A stretch of DNA of 64,000 bases from Erysipelotrichaceae bacterium 66202529. Its GTDB lineage: Bacteria; Bacillota_I; Bacilli_A; Erysipelotrichales; Erysipelotrichaceae. The position numbers and the translations under genes are program-made. Where the stretch lies: assembly GCA_017161075.1 (NCBI GenBank), contig CP046174.1:3596001-3660000 (forward strand). Reading direction: 5' to 3'. Position 1 is the first letter of the stretch. Every line of letters starts with the position of its first letter. The notes beneath the pieces were generated by a model. It ran no database searches. It saw only the letters and a program-made list of their open reading frames with translations, and had not been told where the DNA came from. Shown here in pieces: positions 34,627 to 43,699 of this stretch.

Positions 34627-36012
34627 TTATCCCTTTACTGTATCTGTTTTTTTAAGAATATAGCTTGTAGCGATAAAGGATACGATGATTGCAACAGCAG
34701 CCACAATGAAGTATAAAATAATATTTCCGGTGGAACCATCCGCAGGCAGAAAATAGAAGAAGGATAATAATCCCGGACACCCCCCGACAACATAATTCTG
34801 CAATCCGAATATACCTGCGATAAGTCCAGAACAAACCGCACCAACAGCCGTTCCAATCAGACATTTAGGACGCATGATTAAGGAACCGTAAAAGGCAGGC
34901 TCCGTAACACCGCAAAGAGCAGTAATTCCGAAAGAGGAAATCATACCCTTTTGCGCTTTATCCTTTAAATGAAATGCCACAGCAAGCGCACTGCCGCCAA
35001 TACATAAATTTGATACCAGACCCATTACCATATTAAATGGATCATATCCGATTTCCGCTATTGACTGCGCCATAATCGGTGTAAAGGCTTTATCCAGCCC
35101 CAGCATAACCATGTAAGGATACAAAGCAGATAGAATAGGCATCGCAATCCATCCGGCTACCTTCATTACAGCCTGAATTGCAGCACCCACAGCATTACTT
35201 AATTCTGTACCGATCGGTCCCAAAATAATCAATGTAATCGGTACGACGATAATCATCGTCAGAATCGGCTTTAAGAAATAAACAAACATCTCCGGTATGG
35301 CTTTCTTCAGCAGCTTATCCACAAAATACATAACAGCAACACCCAGGATGATTGGGAATACACTGCCTGCATACGATACCGTAGGTACACTTAACCCCAG
35401 GAAATCCAGTCCCTTTGCATCACTGCAGACAAATAAAACAGCTCCCAGAAAACCACCCATGATAGGCTCCATGCGCAATGATTTCGCAAAGGAGTAACCA
35501 ATCCAAATCGGGAAGAATGAAAAACCTGCCGTAAAGATATTCAATAACAGCTGTGCTGTTCCACCATCTGCACTCATTCCAAAATAGTTTACCATCAGGT
35601 TTTTAATAGCCAGAATCAAGCCTCCGGTAATCATAGCCGGAATGATTGGCATAAAAATCGCAGCACATTTATTTCCAAATACATTTAGATAGTACATGAA
35701 ATTCTTTTCCTGATTATCCTCAGCGGTATCATCCGTAAATGCTTCGTTTTCATCCATTACCTTGAATCCGGAAACATCCAGAAAATCGTTGTATGCGTCA
35801 TTTACCTCAGGCCCGATAATAATTTGTATCTGTCCGGCTTTTTCCACCAGGCCTACAACGCGGTCTTCTTTTTTCAGAGCCTCGATATCGATTATATTCT
35901 TATTCTTGTAATGAATTCTCAACCTTGTTGCACAATGTTCGACGAATTTAATATTTTCTAAACCACCTATATCCTTTAAAACACCTTTGGCCATTTCTGT
36001 ATATTTTGCCAT
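34627..36012 (-). CDS. PTS EIIBC permease, glucose/beta-glucoside family
   Basis: This 461-residue protein imports and phosphorylates a sugar or glycoside. The EIIB domain (about residues 1-80) has the phosphocysteine C27 in EHCATRLRIHY. The EIIC domain (about 105-455) has about 10 membrane segments. No IIA domain is fused; it is supplied by the separate gene at 37239. The substrate may be a beta-glucoside, given the GH1 enzymes nearby, but the chemistry of the M81/M24 neighbours leaves this open. An antiterminator-type RNA element lies in its leader at 36050-36079. AGGAGG precedes the ATG. Confidence 0.92.
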   Translation of the reverse strand: MAKYTEMAKGVLKDIGGLENIKFVEHCATRLRIHYKNKNIIDIEALKKEDRVVGLVEKAGQIQIIIGPEVNDAYNDFLDVSGFKVMDENEAFTDDTAEDNQEKNFMYYLNVFGNKCAAIFMPIIPAMITGGLILAIKNLMVNYFGMSADGGTAQLLLNIFTAGFSFFPIWIGYSFAKSLRMEPIMGGFLGAVLFVCSDAKGLDFLGLSVPTVSYAGSVFPIILGVAVMYFVDKLLKKAIPEMFVYFLKPILTMIIVVPITLIILGPIGTELSNAVGAAIQAVMKVAGWIAMPILSALYPYMVMLGLDKAFTPIMAQSIAEIGYDPFNMVMGLVSNLCIGGSALAVAFHLKDKAQKGMISSFGITALCGVTEPAFYGSLIMRPKCLIGTAVGAVCSGLIAGIFGLQNYVVGGCPGLLSFFYFLPADGSTGNIILYFIVAAVAIIVSFIATSYILKKTDTVKG

Positions 36013-36049
36013 TTAAAATTTCCTCCTTTAATGAAAATAAATTTTCTAA

Positions 36050-36079
36050 GAGGTTTGGCCGGATTTCCCGTTACCATCC
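36050..36079 (-). promoter_or_regulatory. RAT element (LicT/BglG target) in the EIIBC leader
   Basis: On the minus strand the segments are GG-A-TGG-TAA-CGG, a GAAAT loop, then CCG-G-CCA-AA-CC. This reproduces the ribonucleic antiterminator fold: three short stems (GG/CC, TGG/CCA, CGG/CCG) with the typical A:AA and TAA:G internal loops. Stem bases differ from the RAT at 37868-37906 but pair in each case. I do not see an obvious terminator overlapping this copy. Confidence 0.65.
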
Positions 36080-36386
36080 AATGCTGTTGCTTTCTACCTA
36101 GTATAGATGCGTTACCTGAGATATCTCAGTGGTGATCTATATCCCTTTCTCACTGATTCTTTATCAGAACCTGAAATCAAACACCAGATGCAAAAGCTAT
36201 GATAAGCCCCAAGTCTTGTTGTTCCTCATGAAACTGTTTTACAGCGATACCTTCGCACTTCGACGATACCATACTTATCCTTTTAAATCAGTGAAAACAG
36301 ATAAAGCAGATAACAATCATTCCTGTTTCATATAAATAACTTTGCAACTTTCATTTACGATGTTTTATTCAGGATTCCAGCTTGTT
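36080..36386. other. Gap between EIIBC and licT-like gene
   Basis: No gene or clear terminator is visible in these 307 bp apart from the RAT element at its lower end. An internal promoter for the EIIBC gene may be here but I cannot define it. Confidence 0.4.
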
Positions 36387-37226
36387 CTAAACACTGTCCT
36401 TTGTTAATTTATTCAAATGAATCAGAAGGTATAATTTCTCCTCATCATTTACAATGTAGTTATATTTCTTTTCCAGCATTTGCGCTATTTCATTCACACA
36501 TGCGTACTGCCGTACACTGTGTTCCTTCATAATTTGAAAGATTTCCTGGTTAGCTGCAGATTGCTGTGCGTCGGCTTCCGCATTTACGATCCTTTGTACA
36601 AAGAAACGGCAATGTGTAAGAAACCGGTCAAAGTCATAATTGTCCTGTACTTCTATTTTGAAGCATTTCAATACGATATTGTTAATACTTTCCAAAATGG
36701 ATGTTATCGTATAAATCTGCATCATATTGGATTTAAACTCCGCATTCACAATGTGTAATGTGATAAAATTCGCTTCATTATCATCGATATGCAGATGGAA
36801 TGCGTTGCGCAGCAGTTCAATAGCGTGCAGTGCAAGCTTATACTCTTCCCTGTAAAGGGATTTTACATTTAGCAGCATTGCCATATCAAAATCAATTCCC
36901 ATACGGATGCGCTCAATGGTATTCGCTATATGATCTGTAAGCGTCACATAAATACCGTCATCCAAAATTTTTGTACTGTGCTCTTTAAAATAAGCGATGA
37001 TTTCCTCTGATACCAGGATATAGTCCAATGGTGTGTCCTGTATCATTTTTTCAAACTTATGCTTAGCTTCCCCTTTCAGCTCAAATTTCTTTTCTGCGTT
37101 CTCAGCCTGAATTTCATCCCCCTTTTTCATACCGAATACGATACCTTTTCCAACCAGAATAACCTCGTCACCCTTTTCATTGATAACCATGGCGATGTTA
37201 TTGTTATAAATTTTCTTAATTAGCAT
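36387..37226 (-). CDS. licT: BglG/LicT-type transcriptional antiterminator
   Basis: This 279-residue RNA-binding protein binds RAT hairpins and prevents early termination when its PTS sugar is present. The N-terminal CAT domain (about 1-55) reads MLIKKIYNNNIAMVINEKGDEV. Two PRD domains follow, PRD1 with TDHIANTIERI and PRD2 with the C-terminal LLIHLNKL histidine. Phosphorylation of these by the PTS tunes activity. Two RAT elements nearby (36050-36079 and 37868-37906) are its probable targets. It lies 12 bp after the IIA gene. The gene symbol reflects family similarity; sugar specificity is not established. Confidence 0.9.
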   Translation of the reverse strand: MLIKKIYNNNIAMVINEKGDEVILVGKGIVFGMKKGDEIQAENAEKKFELKGEAKHKFEKMIQDTPLDYILVSEEIIAYFKEHSTKILDDGIYVTLTDHIANTIERIRMGIDFDMAMLLNVKSLYREEYKLALHAIELLRNAFHLHIDDNEANFITLHIVNAEFKSNMMQIYTITSILESINNIVLKCFKIEVQDNYDFDRFLTHCRFFVQRIVNAEADAQQSAANQEIFQIMKEHSVRQYACVNEIAQMLEKKYNYIVNDEEKLYLLIHLNKLTKDSV

Positions 37227-37238
37227 AGGTGTACCTGC

Positions 37239-37679
37239 TTACACAATCTCAAACAGAGGCTCCCCCACTTTGATGTCCCCATATACTTCCATCTGTTCAA
37301 CCTTTTTATTAGTGACGATAATCGGTACGATCACATCCAGATGTTGACTGCGAATCATATCCCAGTCAACCACTGTCAGCAGCTCCCCCTGCTTTACCTG
37401 ATCTCCAACTCTGGCTTTTGTCTGAAACGGCTTCCCCTTTAAGCCCACGGTATCAATGCCGATGTGGATAAGGATATCAGAACCTTTCTTTGTGGTAATA
37501 CCAATGGCGTGCTGTGTTTCGTAAATCATCGTTATCGTACCATCCACCGGACTTCGCAGCTCATTTTCTTCAGGTATGACGGCAATACCATCTCCCAGCA
37601 TTTTTTCTGCGAACATTTCATCCTTAACATTTTCCAGCTTCGTTGCTTTCCCGTTTACCGGGCTAAATAAAATTTCCAT
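37239..37679 (-). CDS. PTS EIIA component, glucose family
   Basis: This 146-residue free-standing IIA(Glc)-type protein transfers phosphate from HPr to the EIIB domain. It shows SPVDGTITMIYETQHAIGI with support histidine H57 and the phospho-acceptor H72 in DILIHIGIDTVGLKG. It is the first gene of the minus-strand operon IIA-licT. The leader has a promoter, a cre site, a RAT element and a terminator. GGAGG precedes the ATG. Confidence 0.92.
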   Translation of the reverse strand: MEILFSPVNGKATKLENVKDEMFAEKMLGDGIAVIPEENELRSPVDGTITMIYETQHAIGITTKKGSDILIHIGIDTVGLKGKPFQTKARVGDQVKQGELLTVVDWDMIRSQHLDVIVPIIVTNKKVEQMEVYGDIKVGEPLFEIV

Positions 37680-37823
37680 ACTGCTTCCTCCTTATCAAAG
37701 CTTTTAAAAATCTGCATATCACCCTGTTATTTTGTCATTCCATCCCGTTTATCAGCCTTCCTTTCAAAAAGCATTCCTGCTTGTAAGAGTGATAAATCCC
37801 TGCTTCATACTTCTATCAGAATA

Positions 37824-37877
37824 CAAAAAAGCAAGACGTTATCATACCAAAAATTGGATTTACAGATAGGTCTTGCT
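37824..37877 (-). terminator. Conditional terminator overlapping the RAT
   Basis: On the minus strand AGCAAGAC and GTCTTGCT pair around a loop of about 37 nt and end in seven T. The 5' arm shares bases with the 3' side of the RAT, so antitermination and termination are mutually exclusive. Confidence 0.8.
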
Positions 37878-37906
37878 TCCTAAAATCGAATTAAGAATTA
37901 CAATCC
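37868..37906 (-). promoter_or_regulatory. RAT element in the IIA-licT leader
   Basis: On the minus strand GG-A-TTG-TAA-TTC and GAA-G-CAA-GA-CC form the characteristic antiterminator stem with asymmetric loops. The apical stem can extend as TTCTTAA/TTAGGAA. The 3' side overlaps the terminator at 37824-37877, the classic LicT arrangement. Confidence 0.8.
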
Positions 37907-37930
37907 AGTCATTATTTTATCCGCATCTAA

Positions 37931-37960
37931 AGTATAGCACCTTGCTGAAAGCGTTGTCAA
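37931..37960 (-). promoter_or_regulatory. Promoter of the PTS operon with overlapping cre site
   Basis: On the minus strand TTGACA (37955-37960) and TATACT (37931-37936) are separated by 18 bp, a good sigma-A promoter. TGAAAGCGTTGTCA at 37946-37959 matches the CcpA cre consensus TGWAANCGNTNWCA at every position and overlaps the -35 box, predicting catabolite repression. The rest of the gap up to 38230 holds no other feature I can support. Confidence 0.8.
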
Positions 37961-38230
37961 TACCAATTTTATGTATATTTTCACATGTTTTCTATGCAGG
38001 TATCATCTACTAATCGCATAGAACATATCATACAACATGCAGCATCTAAGTGTGTATAATCCTGTGTATTATTTTCCAGGTTTCCTGCAGTGTATTTCCT
38101 TTTCTATGGATAAATGCTATATACATATTCACATTCTGTTGAAATCTGTTAAAGTAAGTGATTTTCTCATCCTGGCATAATCCTATAACCATAGCATATA
38201 CTACCTCATAAATGCAACAGGAGGAATCCT

Positions 38231-39148
38231 ATGAGAACCGATAGCAATCAGGAATTCGCACTGCACGTTCCAAAAGAAAACAAGCCCTGGTTTGAAGGCT
38301 GGTATGTTCGTGTTTGTACAAGGGAAATCAGCTTTGCCATCATTTTCGGTCTGCAAATAAGCAGTCAAAAGAAAAGTGCTTTTATCCAATTTCTTGACAC
38401 TCATACACAAACAAGCCGCTATGTTGAATTTCCATGGAAGGCGGTATGCATTAGGCAGCATCCCTTTGAGCTTTGCTTACAGGAAAACAGGCTTACCTTA
38501 AACACGGTTACACTGCGGCTTCCATACCTGCAGGCTGACCTCAGGCATAGCGCACTGACCCCGCTGACAGCTTCCCGCTATGCCCCTACCATTATGGGCC
38601 CTTTTTCATATGTCCCCATGGAATGCACGCACTCCATCATTTCTCTGCATCATAGCGTTGAAGGGACTCTTTTACTGAAGCAGACACGCTTTGATATTCG
38701 CGGTATTGGATATATGGAGAAAGACCGCGGCACCTCCTTTCCCAGCGCGTATGCATGGTTTCAATCCAATTGCAGTGCAGATACTTCCTCCTGCTTCTTT
38801 TTTTCATTGGCACAGATTCCTTTTCTTAAAACAACATTTCAGGGCTGTATCTGTGTCCTGATGTCCGGCAGCTGTCAGCTTCGCTTTGCGACTTATTTAG
38901 GCTGTCGTGTAACTTGGGATAAAAAGCATCACGAATTGATCCTAAGACAATATCCCCTGAAATTGCGGATACGCTTTTTTGGAGATCAGGGACAGATACT
39001 TGCGGCGCCGAAGGATGGAAATATGAAGGAAAGAATATCGGAAACCCTACAGGGGGAGGCTTATGTCACACTTATATGCAGAAACCGGCATATAAAAAGC
39101 TGGCATTTCACACAGGGAGGATTGGAGCGCTCTGGCATAACAATATGA
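38231..39148 (+). CDS. Tocopherol-cyclase-like protein
   Basis: This 305-residue protein has the signatures of the tocopherol cyclase-like family: WFEGWYVRVCTREISFAIIF near the N-terminus and GYMEKDRGTSFPSAYAWFQS in the middle. In bacteria this family is common but uncharacterised and has a lipocalin-like beta-barrel layout; tocopherol synthesis is not expected here. It might bind or modify a lipid or isoprenoid. No signal peptide is seen. AGGAGG precedes the ATG. It is transcribed alone, divergent from the PTS operon and convergent with the PHP gene. Confidence 0.78.
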   Translation: MRTDSNQEFALHVPKENKPWFEGWYVRVCTREISFAIIFGLQISSQKKSAFIQFLDTHTQTSRYVEFPWKAVCIRQHPFELCLQENRLTLNTVTLRLPYLQADLRHSALTPLTASRYAPTIMGPFSYVPMECTHSIISLHHSVEGTLLLKQTRFDIRGIGYMEKDRGTSFPSAYAWFQSNCSADTSSCFFFSLAQIPFLKTTFQGCICVLMSGSCQLRFATYLGCRVTWDKKHHELILRQYPLKLRIRFFGDQGQILAAPKDGNMKERISETLQGEAYVTLICRNRHIKSWHFTQGGLERSGITI

Positions 39149-39215
39149 GAATACAGCGATTTGCATACAAAAAAAGCAGGGTTGTATGGCTAAAATCATC
39201 CTTCCCTGCTCCGCT

Positions 39216-40103
39216 TTATTTTATTAGGGCTTTCAGTCGTTCCACCAGCTGAGCATTTTCATCCTCCGGCATACTGCACATCCCAATCTGTACTGAGGGC
39301 TTTGTTTTCCCATGAAAATCACTGCCGCAGGACATCAACAGCTGATGGCGTTTCGCCAGATCATAATAAAACTGTGTCTGCTGTGGCGTATGATAGGAGC
39401 TATATACTTCAAATCCATCAACTCCTGCTTCCAAAAGATCATGAATGCGATCAGGCTGCTCCTTAGCATTCATACCGGGATGAGCAACGATGGCAATCGC
39501 ATGCTGCTGATGCAGCATTTCCACAATAGCAGCTACATCCGGATATATAATTTCCACATATGCCGGTTTTCCTGGCGAACAGATATCCCAGTAGAAATTG
39601 ACAAAGGGATTATCACTGCGCTCCCCACCCGGATAATACGGCTGCAGAAGTGGATTTTTTTTATCTGTATCATATTCCATCGCAGCCTCAGCGATTGCTT
39701 CTCCGGTTGTAATTCCTCCCGGACTCAGCTCCTGTATCCGCTTATCATCAAAATCAATTCCCAGCTTTCGTACCAGCTGTTTGCGCTTCCTGCTTGCTTC
39801 CCGCTCCTGTGATGCCACATGCTCCTCAATTTCGTCAAACACCGGGTGATGCACATCAATACCATATCCGAGAATATGATATCCAATATTTTGTGAAACA
39901 GCGTCGATTTCAATGGCAGGAATGCAGGTAATACCATATTCTGCCTGGTGATGAAGGGCTATACGGCTGCCTCTTACACTGTTATGATCTGCCACTGCCA
40001 TCATATCCAGACCGGCTTTTTTGCACATTTGAAGTAATTCCGTTGGTTCATATTGTCCATCGTCGCTATAGCGTGAATGCATGTGAAGATCCAGTTTTAT
40101 CAT
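39216..40103 (-). CDS. PHP-domain phosphoesterase
   Basis: This 295-residue PHP-family protein starts LDLHMHSRYSDDGQYEPTEL (metal ligands HMH and downstream Asp), with MAVADHNSVRGSR and IAIVAHPGMN further on and a C-terminal SCGSDFHGKT. The TrpH/RNase AM subgroup removes phosphates from nucleoside bisphosphates or short RNA. That activity is possible here; the substrate is not proven. Its start overlaps the ROK gene stop by ATGA, so the two are translationally coupled, which is unusual for a general RNA-turnover enzyme and hints at a more specific role. Confidence 0.85.
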   Translation of the reverse strand: MIKLDLHMHSRYSDDGQYEPTELLQMCKKAGLDMMAVADHNSVRGSRIALHHQAEYGITCIPAIEIDAVSQNIGYHILGYGIDVHHPVFDEIEEHVASQEREASRKRKQLVRKLGIDFDDKRIQELSPGGITTGEAIAEAAMEYDTDKKNPLLQPYYPGGERSDNPFVNFYWDICSPGKPAYVEIIYPDVAAIVEMLHQQHAIAIVAHPGMNAKEQPDRIHDLLEAGVDGFEVYSSYHTPQQTQFYYDLAKRHQLLMSCGSDFHGKTKPSVQIGMCSMPEDENAQLVERLKALIK

Positions 40104-41116
40104 AGGGATGCACCTCTTTCTTTTCGTATAATCTGATCAAATAGCTCTCTGGCGGCAATCGCCTGAACACCGAGAGAGAAATCCTCGTGTATATCATTCC
40201 TCAGAATGATATCCGGCGGTGTAAGCACCTTCCATTCTGTTTTTATGATGCTAATCAGCTGCTTCAGCAATGCTTCTGTCATCGTATCACAATAAATCAG
40301 AAGTGCATGAGGATCATACATACAGGCAATGCTTTGTATCAGCAGATCCATATTATGCAGCTGCTCCTCATCGCTGAGATTTTCTTTCGTCCAATTAACA
40401 CCAAGCGGCAGCTGGTCCAGCTCACCGACCATATGATTGGCACCGCGATAGATATCTCCCCGGATATAGACCGCTGATCCAGGGGAGTATTTTCTTGGAA
40501 AATATAGTCCGGCTGTACATTCCTGGCGGATATTCTGACGCTGGCAGTATCCGAATAAGGCCGCATTGATATCATTTTCGATAAGCACCGGTATTTGATA
40601 GGTGCTGCGAAGTCTATTAAACAGCTTTTGCGACTGAAAGACTGCATAATCCATAACCTTCAGCTTCCCCTTGTGTTCGGTTCCCGGTATACCGAATACC
40701 ATAACCGATATTGTGGGATACTGCTTCATCAGTTGTGAAATAATCTGTTCCAGCTTATCCGCATCGAGCTCCTCTATGGCATACCTAACGGATGACAGAA
40801 GCTCCTGAAAGAGATCATGTACCTCCAGATACAGCTGTTCCTTGCCATTGTGAACATACATATACGCAGTCAGTGCCATTTTATATCGTTCATTATAGCG
40901 GTATTGCCATGCCGGCCGGCCTCCGCCTGAGGGCATCATTTGATCCTGCTGTACTTCACCGTTTTCCAGCAGCTCATTCAACAGGGAGTTGACACTTACG
41001 ACACTTAAACCGCTCAGCTTGGCCAGCTGCGGCTTAGTCGCACAGCGCTGATTTAAAAACACACCCCGTAATACGGATAAATTTTCATTTTTCATTTGTA
41101 TGGGATTCCAGGCCAA
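40100..41116 (-). CDS. ROK-family transcriptional regulator
   Basis: This 338-residue protein has an N-terminal winged HTH (CATKPQLAKLSGLSVVSVNS) and a C-terminal ROK sugar-kinase-like domain with VFGIPGT and VLIENDINAALFGY. The cysteine-rich zinc motif typical of ROK proteins (CxCGxxGCxE) is not visible, so it may sense its ligand differently. The start is TTG at 41116, supported by GAGGGGTG about 6 nt upstream; an ATG at 41095 is the alternative. It is coupled to the PHP gene. A TTGACA/TACAGT pair upstream is the probable promoter. Confidence 0.85.
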   Translation of the reverse strand: MAWNPIQMKNENLSVLRGVFLNQRCATKPQLAKLSGLSVVSVNSLLNELLENGEVQQDQMMPSGGGRPAWQYRYNERYKMALTAYMYVHNGKEQLYLEVHDLFQELLSSVRYAIEELDADKLEQIISQLMKQYPTISVMVFGIPGTEHKGKLKVMDYAVFQSQKLFNRLRSTYQIPVLIENDINAALFGYCQRQNIRQECTAGLYFPRKYSPGSAVYIRGDIYRGANHMVGELDQLPLGVNWTKENLSDEEQLHNMDLLIQSIACMYDPHALLIYCDTMTEALLKQLISIIKTEWKVLTPPDIILRNDIHEDFSLGVQAIAARELFDQIIRKERGASL

Positions 41117-41161
41117 AATATCACCCCTCTCTTTTTAAAGAGTCTTTACTAAGTCACTTAT

Positions 41162-41190
41162 ACTGTACAGGATGTCCTTTGAAATGTCAA
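41162..41190 (-). promoter_or_regulatory. Candidate promoter of ROK-PHP
   Basis: On the minus strand TTGACA (41185-41190) is followed after 17 bp by TACAGT (41162-41167). The remainder of the gap 41191-41552 holds only a weak TAGCAT/ATGCTA stem near 41270 and no gene. Confidence 0.45.
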
Positions 41191-41552
41191 CTGTTTATTT
41201 CAGTTAATGATCTGCCATATTCAAATGCAAATGCTCTTATTACCCGATATAAAAAACATAGCATCACCAATATCTGATAATGCTATATCTTCTTATTATC
41301 GATTGACTGTTGCGGTTGTGATCGTTAAATCAAGCTTATCTGTACGAGTATCTGTCTGTAAGTAATTGTCATGGCTTCTTATTTTAATTCCATTATATGT
41401 TATCTGTTAGGAAATTCAATACCTATATGACAGAAATGACTATTGACGATAACTTAATTGCAATCAAATGCCTTTCATCTTTCAGCAATAAGAAACTGCC
41501 TTATAGATAGGGATTTCCTATAAAGCAACTCTTAAAACATGTTTAGATTTAA

Positions 41553-42551
41553 TTATTCATCATTATCTATTATTTTCTTTTTTAAATCACCGAGTGTATC
41601 GCAGGTAAACAGCTGTTCTGATATCAAAATGAGCTGTTCTGATGTAAGCGTCTTTAACCATTTTGTGGCATCCTCATGATATTTTTTCTCAATCTGACCT
41701 TTCAGAAGCAACCGTTCTCCATCTTCCTTTCCTTTTCTAATACCTCTTTCAATTCCCTGTTCTAATCCTTGCTCTAATCCTTGTTCAAGCCCTCTTTCAA
41801 GACCCTCCTTATAGCTGTCATTCAGACCATTGCGATAGCGTGCTTCTCCCATCTGAATTGCCATTGCCGTTGACCATAGCTTGTCATTTTTCTGCATTTC
41901 CTTGTACTTTTCCACGAACACTTTCACCAGCCTTTCCTTCGTTTTTAGTATAGCATCATTTTCATTATTTTCAAACAGATACCCAGAGGGCAGAACCTAA
42001 CACAACTGCTCAAAGTCATTCAACTTCAAAATCCCCTGCTTCCTTACCAGCTCATTGATTACCGGTAGATGTATGTAGCTGCGTTTTATCAGTGCCTTTT
42101 TATTCTCCACCTCTCCCTTTTCGGTACGCATTTGGTAATGATTCATCAGATTTTGATTATTCCATGGATATTCATCAATGAAAATTATCTGATGGACAGG
42201 CTTCAATAGCTCATACTTCTCCCCGCTGTTTAACTGATCATTCAGCGCTCTTGCCCCATAAAACTCAAAGCGCTTCAATTCTGTTTCAGTAAACGTTGTC
42301 TGCATTTCGATGCAAAACAGCTGGCCGTTTTCATCCTTTACGTGGACATCTAAAATAATCTTTTTCTTTCCGATGGTCTTGGGGTCCAGATTAGGATTCA
42401 TAACCGTACTTTCCTTAACCCGTATCCCGGTCACACGTTCGATAATGGTGTTGCGTGCAAAGATGGAGCCTTCATCCTCACGAGAGAGGGTGTACTTGAA
42501 GAACAAATCGTTGCGGTAATTCAATACATCTTCTTGTTGTTTTCTTGTCAT
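41553..42551 (-). pseudogene. Rpn-family nuclease/transposase-like gene split by one in-frame stop
   Basis: The N-terminal 184 residues (RNDLFFKYTLSREDEGSIFA, then DVHVKDENGQLFCIEMQTTF) are the PD-(D/E)XK core of the Rpn/transposase-like family. A TAG at 41997-41999 interrupts the frame after FEQLC. The same frame then continues without a break as VLPSGYLFENNENDAILKTK to the normal C-terminus with a GLEQGLEQGLEQG tract and KKIIDNDE. One nonsense mutation thus explains the whole split. Rpn proteins promote RecA-independent recombination and are often repeated in gut Firmicutes. The C-terminal part from 41927 could be made separately but is unlikely to be functional. Confidence 0.85.
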
Positions 42552-43063
42552 TTGACATTTCCTCGTTTCTGCAAGGTTATTCCTTACACTCTTATATACG
42601 AAAGGAAATGTTGTAATTCCTAAAATATTTTAAAATTTCTCCATTTTTATTAAATCATAGATAAAAATTAGATAACTCATATTTTGATATATCTATTAGC
42701 TTCATGATACTAAAGGAAATAGAATAATCACAAAGTTCATTGTCTATAATAAAGACCTCTTTATATTCTGTAAATATGAATGTTTAAGAACACATATAAA
42801 CATAGCGTTTTTGAGTTTACCATCTTCAACGCTATGCTTATTTGTTATTCATTCTTTTAATACTTTCATAGGCTGCTTACAGCATCACTTTTACCTGTTC
42901 CTGCGTATAAGAATTGTCATGTTTTATCATAAATCCCCCTAGCACAAACAAGAGTTCATCCGTTAACAGCTAGCTGACAATATTACAATTACAGCCTCTA
43001 TATAACATGCTCATAGACATATGCAGCTGCTTCAGCTTTCCCACAGTATAAATGTGAATGCTG
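42552..43063. other. Gap with a hairpin and a decayed minus-strand gene fragment
   Basis: CATAGCGTT and AACGCTATG (about 42800-42837) form a 9-bp stem that may terminate transcription. On the minus strand at about 42860-42975 a coding-like stretch reads LTDELLFVLGGFMIKHDNSY then TQEQVKVML, stop, AAYESIKRMNNK. It begins after an in-frame stop and contains another, so it looks like gene debris. No intact gene is seen. Confidence 0.4.
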
Positions 43064-43696
43064 TTATTTGCTGTGTACCGCTTTATAAATCCGTTCAGCT
43101 TCCCTGACTGGATCCTGTGCATGCGTAATACCGGAGCCTACTATGACGATATCCGGCTCCAACGCCACATAATCGGAAATTGTGTTTCCATTGATTCCTC
43201 CGGCCACAGATACACCGGCTGCTTTTACACATTGCTTCATCAGCTTTAAATCCTGAAGCGGCTCTCTCCCTGCCGCCTGCTGATCAGCACCGACATGTAC
43301 AGCAACAATATGTGCCTGAATTTCCTCCATCTGGGCTATTTTCTTTGGCATATCCTCCACACAAATCATATCCACAACAACCTGTTTTCCATAACGGTTA
43401 GCCGCTGCGACACAGCCCTTGACTGTCAGAATATCGGTAACTCCCAAAACTGTAACATAATCCGCTCCGGCCTGTAGGGCTTCCTCTGCCTCATAATCTC
43501 CGGCATCCATAATTTTCAAATCTGCCAGAAGCTCTTTTTCCGGAAATTCCTTCTTCATCACACGTACGGCCTCCATACCGTATGCAATCACAAACGGTGT
43601 ACCGATTTCTATAATATCGACATAATCGTGTACCCTGTGTACAAGGGCTATCGCGTCCTCCAGTGTAATATCATCCAATGCCAGTTGCAGCTTCAT
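43064..43696 (-). CDS. 3-hexulose-6-phosphate synthase / orotidine-decarboxylase-superfamily aldolase
   Basis: This 210-residue TIM-barrel protein resembles 3-hexulose-6-phosphate synthase and 3-keto-L-gulonate-6-phosphate decarboxylase. The family signature DLKIMDAGDYEAE carries the catalytic acids, with IEIGTPFVIAYG upstream and VAGGINGNTI near the phosphate site. It could condense ribulose-5-phosphate with formaldehyde or decarboxylate a keto sugar acid. The partner 6-phospho-3-hexuloisomerase is not adjacent; a mannose-6-phosphate isomerase is. It is the last gene of the DeoR-manA operon, 3 bp after manA. Confidence 0.82.
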   Translation of the reverse strand: MKLQLALDDITLEDAIALVHRVHDYVDIIEIGTPFVIAYGMEAVRVMKKEFPEKELLADLKIMDAGDYEAEEALQAGADYVTVLGVTDILTVKGCVAAANRYGKQVVVDMICVEDMPKKIAQMEEIQAHIVAVHVGADQQAAGREPLQDLKLMKQCVKAAGVSVAGGINGNTISDYVALEPDIVIVGSGITHAQDPVREAERIYKAVHSK

Positions 43697-43699
43697 AAG

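Noticed and set aside
41740..41815. CRISPR-like tandem repeats
   Set aside because: These are 12-bp coding repeats of the GLEQ tract in the Rpn tail, without unique spacers. No CRISPR array was found anywhere in the window.
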